Source: a candidate division CSSED10-310 bacterium (GTDB taxonomy: Bacteria; CSSED10-310; JAFGDC01). From it: a stretch of 7,789 nucleotides of DNA. Where the stretch lies: the NCBI GenBank assembly GCA_016932295.1, contig JAFGDC010000510.1, positions 1 through 7,789 on the forward strand, given 5' to 3'. Both the position numbers and the translations under genes were made by a program. The notes below the pieces were generated by a model. It saw only the letters and a list, made by a program, of their open reading frames with translations. It had not been told where the DNA came from and ran no database searches. Positions 5,449 through 7,789 of the stretch are shown in pieces (position 1 is the first letter of the stretch; every line of letters begins with the position of its first letter).

Positions 5449-7789
5449 AAGGAAGAGACGGCAGGGGGAGGGGCCGCAGCACTTCGATAGTGACACCACC
5501 TCGCGCCGGCAACCGTGATTCGTTACCGTTGACGTCGGAGGCGGTGATGTGGATGAGCAGTGTTCCGGTTTTTTTCGTCAGCGAAGCGGGCACATCCGCT
5601 CGCCAGACTCCCGGATCATCGACCTGCATTTCGATATCAGCGGTTTTTCCCTCGCCTGGTTGCACATGAAGGCGTACTTCCCCGATGCCGCTTTCATCCA
5701 CGGCTCTGATTGTCACCGTTGCGGCATCCCTTTGTTCGATACGCTTCGGGCATGAGAGATCCGACAAGGCCGGGCCCATGGTGTCCTCATTTGTTTCCGC
5801 TTCGACCCTGGCCAGCTCGACCGCAGTGGCGGCCAGCGGTTCGTATTCGCCCCACCGGCCTTGTACCGTCTTCAACCGCTCCCTGGCGGCGGTTGGGTTG
5901 CCCTCATCCAGCAATGTGCGGATTTCCTTGTCGGCCGAAGCCGCCGAATCGCGCTCCTCATTCAACCGCGTAGTCAGTCGCCGCACCCGGGGATCGCTGC
6001 GTGCCAGGGATTGCATCTCGGCAACGAGTACTTCCGCCGTCGCGAAGCGACCCGCGGTGACGGCGGTATCGATCTGATCCGCCAGGCTCAGCAGCCGCTG
6101 CTCCACTTGCATAGTAAGTGCCTGAAGCAATCGGATCGAAGAGGACGCGGCCGGAAGTTCAATGCCCATCATCGCGGCCACGGCGCCGGAGGATTTCCGC
6201 AGTTCATGGAAAGGACATCCCTGCTCGAGCGCCAGCCGCAGCGCCGCGAGGGCGGCCGGTGCATCGCCGGCGCTCAGATGTGATGCGGCGGCAGCCTGGG
6301 CGGCGCGGAAAGGCGGCGGCGTGGGCGGTGGTTGTAGCGACTGAGAGATTGGGAGTTGCGGCATCGGGAATGTGATCGGTGGCTTCAACCGCGGCGAGGG
6401 TGATGAGGCATGATACCGGTCACTGACGGCTGGTATCGCAGTTTCAGCGGGGATGATCCGCCCGGCGGGGGTCAACACAGGGCGCGGAATGGCGTGAGAC
6501 GGCGCCGCATAGACATTGGATGCCGGCGCATAATCGGTTGTGGTGGGCAAGGCGACCGGAAGTGCAGGTGAAGGTATCATGACCGTCAGCTTTTTGTTCG
6601 TCCTTGCCCCCCTCGCCTGACGCCGCAGCACGCCGGCGCCGGATAGCGCCATGGCGGTTATCGCGGCGATCACGAGCAGGATCACCCACCAGTTCACCAT
6701 GGGGTGACCGGCACGACTGGCGGGACCGGGAATCGGCGCACGTTCGCCGCCCAGTGTCTTGGTTACCCTGGGAGATCCGGGTTCGTCCCCTCCGGTTCCG
6801 GCCAATTCCATGTTCATGGTATCAGCCATTCCAGGTGCATGGACGAGCCGGCCTGGCTCCTGTGGAAGGAGCCGCTCGTCGGAATCACGGTCCACGGACC
6901 ATTGCGGGTGGCGGCTCAAGGCGGTATCGGCATGACGGCGGTCTATCCCCTCGTGGTGATCGGTATCAGCCGGTGCCACGGACATCGAGCCCGCCTTTTT
7001 CAGGGCGGCTTCCTGTTCTGTCCTCTGAATCAACATGCGAGCCCGCTGGTGGTCGTCATCCAGGTCCAGCACCTTGCGCCATAACCGCAGCGCTTCGTTG
7101 AATTCGCCGCGACTGTACGCATCCGAACCCCGTTCCATGTACGCCTCGATCTCCAATTGTTCATCCAGCTTCTTGCGTGACCTGGTGAGCAGCTCGGCGA
7201 TACGCCGATTGTCCGGGTCAAGGGCCTGGGCATTCTCGAGGATACGCACGGCGCCCTGGTAATCCTGGATCGAAAAGGCCCGAGCCGCCCGCGCCACGGC
7301 AGCGCCCACGGCGGCTTCCGGACCGGCCGGCACCGCCTTCACCTGAGTGCTTTCCTCCTTGATCTCGATCCGGCGCGCCGCCCTGATCAGTTCCTTCATG
7401 TCGGAAAAACGATCCTGCGGGTAAAAGGAGATGCAGCGCTGTATGATTTCCTCGAGGACCTGGTCTATCTCGGGAAGGTAGGTGCGGATGGGAATCAGCT
7501 CGATCCGGCGGCGCTGGACATAGTCGAGAAGTTGCTCCTGCTTGACATGCCTGGGGAAAGGGAAACGCCTGGTCAGCATACGGTACAGAAGGATACCGAA
7601 GGAATATTGATCACTCCGGCCGTCCGGTTCACCGGCGACAAGCTGTTCGGGAGCAATGTAGGGGCCGGTGCCGAATACACGGGAGGAGCGCAGGGCGGAC
7701 CATTGCAGCGCCTTGGCGATACCGAAATCCATCACCACCGGCCGCCCATCGTGGGTTATGATGATGTTGTCGGGCTTGATGTCCCGGTG
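5447..7789 (-). CDS. Transmembrane Ser/Thr protein kinase with TPR-like and Ig-like regions; N-terminal lobe outside window
   Basis: Hanks-type kinase predicted to phosphorylate Ser/Thr of unknown targets at the inner membrane. The frame runs off the right edge; 780 residues are visible, beginning exactly at the catalytic loop HRDIKPDN (1-8). DFG is at 21-23, GTGPYIAPE at 40-48 and the RSDQYSFGILLYRML helix at 58-72, so the C-lobe looks catalytically intact. The ATP-binding N-lobe lies upstream. Two TPR-like helical pairs (about 164-197 and 216-258) follow, then a charged linker, one transmembrane helix (about 367-387) preceded by VNWW and followed by RRQARGAR. Next comes a Pro/Ala-rich stretch (about 405-495), helical repeats (about 497-667) and a terminal beta domain (about 677-774) resembling Ig or FN3 folds. 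By the positive-inside rule alone the basic flank is ambiguous, but the kinase fixes the N-side as cytoplasmic. It is codirectional with udg-priA but separated by about 350 bases, so probably independent. Confidence 0.9.
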   Translation of the reverse strand, partial: HRDIKPDNIIITHDGRPVVMDFGIAKALQWSALRSSRVFGTGPYIAPEQLVAGEPDGRSDQYSFGILLYRMLTRRFPFPRHVKQEQLLDYVQRRRIELIPIRTYLPEIDQVLEEIIQRCISFYPQDRFSDMKELIRAARRIEIKEESTQVKAVPAGPEAAVGAAVARAARAFSIQDYQGAVRILENAQALDPDNRRIAELLTRSRKKLDEQLEIEAYMERGSDAYSRGEFNEALRLWRKVLDLDDDHQRARMLIQRTEQEAALKKAGSMSVAPADTDHHEGIDRRHADTALSRHPQWSVDRDSDERLLPQEPGRLVHAPGMADTMNMELAGTGGDEPGSPRVTKTLGGERAPIPGPASRAGHPMVNWWVILLVIAAITAMALSGAGVLRRQARGARTNKKLTVMIPSPALPVALPTTTDYAPASNVYAAPSHAIPRPVLTPAGRIIPAETAIPAVSDRYHASSPSPRLKPPITFPMPQLPISQSLQPPPTPPPFRAAQAAAASHLSAGDAPAALAALRLALEQGCPFHELRKSSGAVAAMMGIELPAASSSIRLLQALTMQVEQRLLSLADQIDTAVTAGRFATAEVLVAEMQSLARSDPRVRRLTTRLNEERDSAASADKEIRTLLDEGNPTAARERLKTVQGRWGEYEPLAATAVELARVEAETNEDTMGPALSDLSCPKRIEQRDAATVTIRAVDESGIGEVRLHVQPGEGKTADIEMQVDDPGVWRADVPASLTKKTGTLLIHITASDVNGNESRLPARGGVTIEVLRPLPLPSLP
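6629..6691 (-). other. Single transmembrane helix of the kinase
   Basis: This encodes WVILLVIAAITAMALSGAGV and adjoining hydrophobic residues, about 21 in all, the only long hydrophobic run in the visible protein. It divides a cytoplasmic kinase/TPR half from an extracytoplasmic Pro-rich, helical and Ig-like half. Basic residues follow it (RRQARGARTNKK), which is atypical for the outer side of a type II single-span protein, but the kinase placement makes that side external. Confidence 0.8.

Noticed and set aside
5192..5518. 108-codon + strand frame and an 83-codon - strand frame (5248-5499) in the intergenic region
   Set aside because: Neither has a recognisable motif or convincing ribosome binding site. 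Both run into the kinase 3' end in the wrong frame or strand, and they overlap each other.
6604..7101. 165-codon + strand frame and neighbours antisense to the kinase
   Set aside because: Antisense to the TPR/linker/transmembrane coding region; Arg/Pro/Ser-rich composition typical of GC-rich shadow frames.
7736..7738. GTG at 7738 as start of the kinase gene
   Set aside because: The 17 codons before it encode HRDIKPDN and the rest of the catalytic loop, so the gene continues past the window edge.

Overview
The window carries five protein-coding genes typical of a high-GC bacterium, two of them cut by the window edges. I see no phage, insertion sequence, CRISPR array, rRNA or tRNA, and nothing that amounts to an undescribed system. 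The taxon cannot be fixed from this sequence. A GC-rich genome with tight gene spacing, a long PriA with two winged-helix-like segments, a family 4 uracil-DNA glycosylase and a TPR-bearing membrane Ser/Thr kinase fits a Gram-negative group such as Acidobacteriota or a deltaproteobacterial lineage. That is a guess from gene style only.

Left part (1-1821, + strand): the C-terminal two-thirds of dihydrolipoyl dehydrogenase (lpd) is followed one base later by lipoyl synthase (lipA). Lpd reoxidises the dihydrolipoyl arms of 2-oxoacid dehydrogenase or glycine cleavage complexes. LipA inserts the sulfur atoms that create those arms, so the pair forms a lipoate-centred operon that probably continues upstream.

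Middle part (1893-5093, - strand): a family 4 uracil-DNA glycosylase gene (udg) lies upstream of priA, the replication-restart helicase, with only three bases between stop and start. The two are almost certainly co-transcribed and possibly translationally coupled, joining base-excision repair to restart of stalled forks. priA converges on lipA across a 71-base gap that contains an imperfect hairpin.

Right part (5094-7789, - strand): about 350 bases of non-coding, lower-GC DNA holds small inverted repeats and a GGGACTGTTT direct repeat. Beyond it lies the 3' portion of a large membrane-anchored serine/threonine protein kinase. Its visible part runs from the HRD catalytic loop through cytoplasmic TPR-like helices, one transmembrane helix, a Pro-rich extracytoplasmic linker, a helical region and a terminal Ig-like beta domain. 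This kinase is the least ordinary item in the window.
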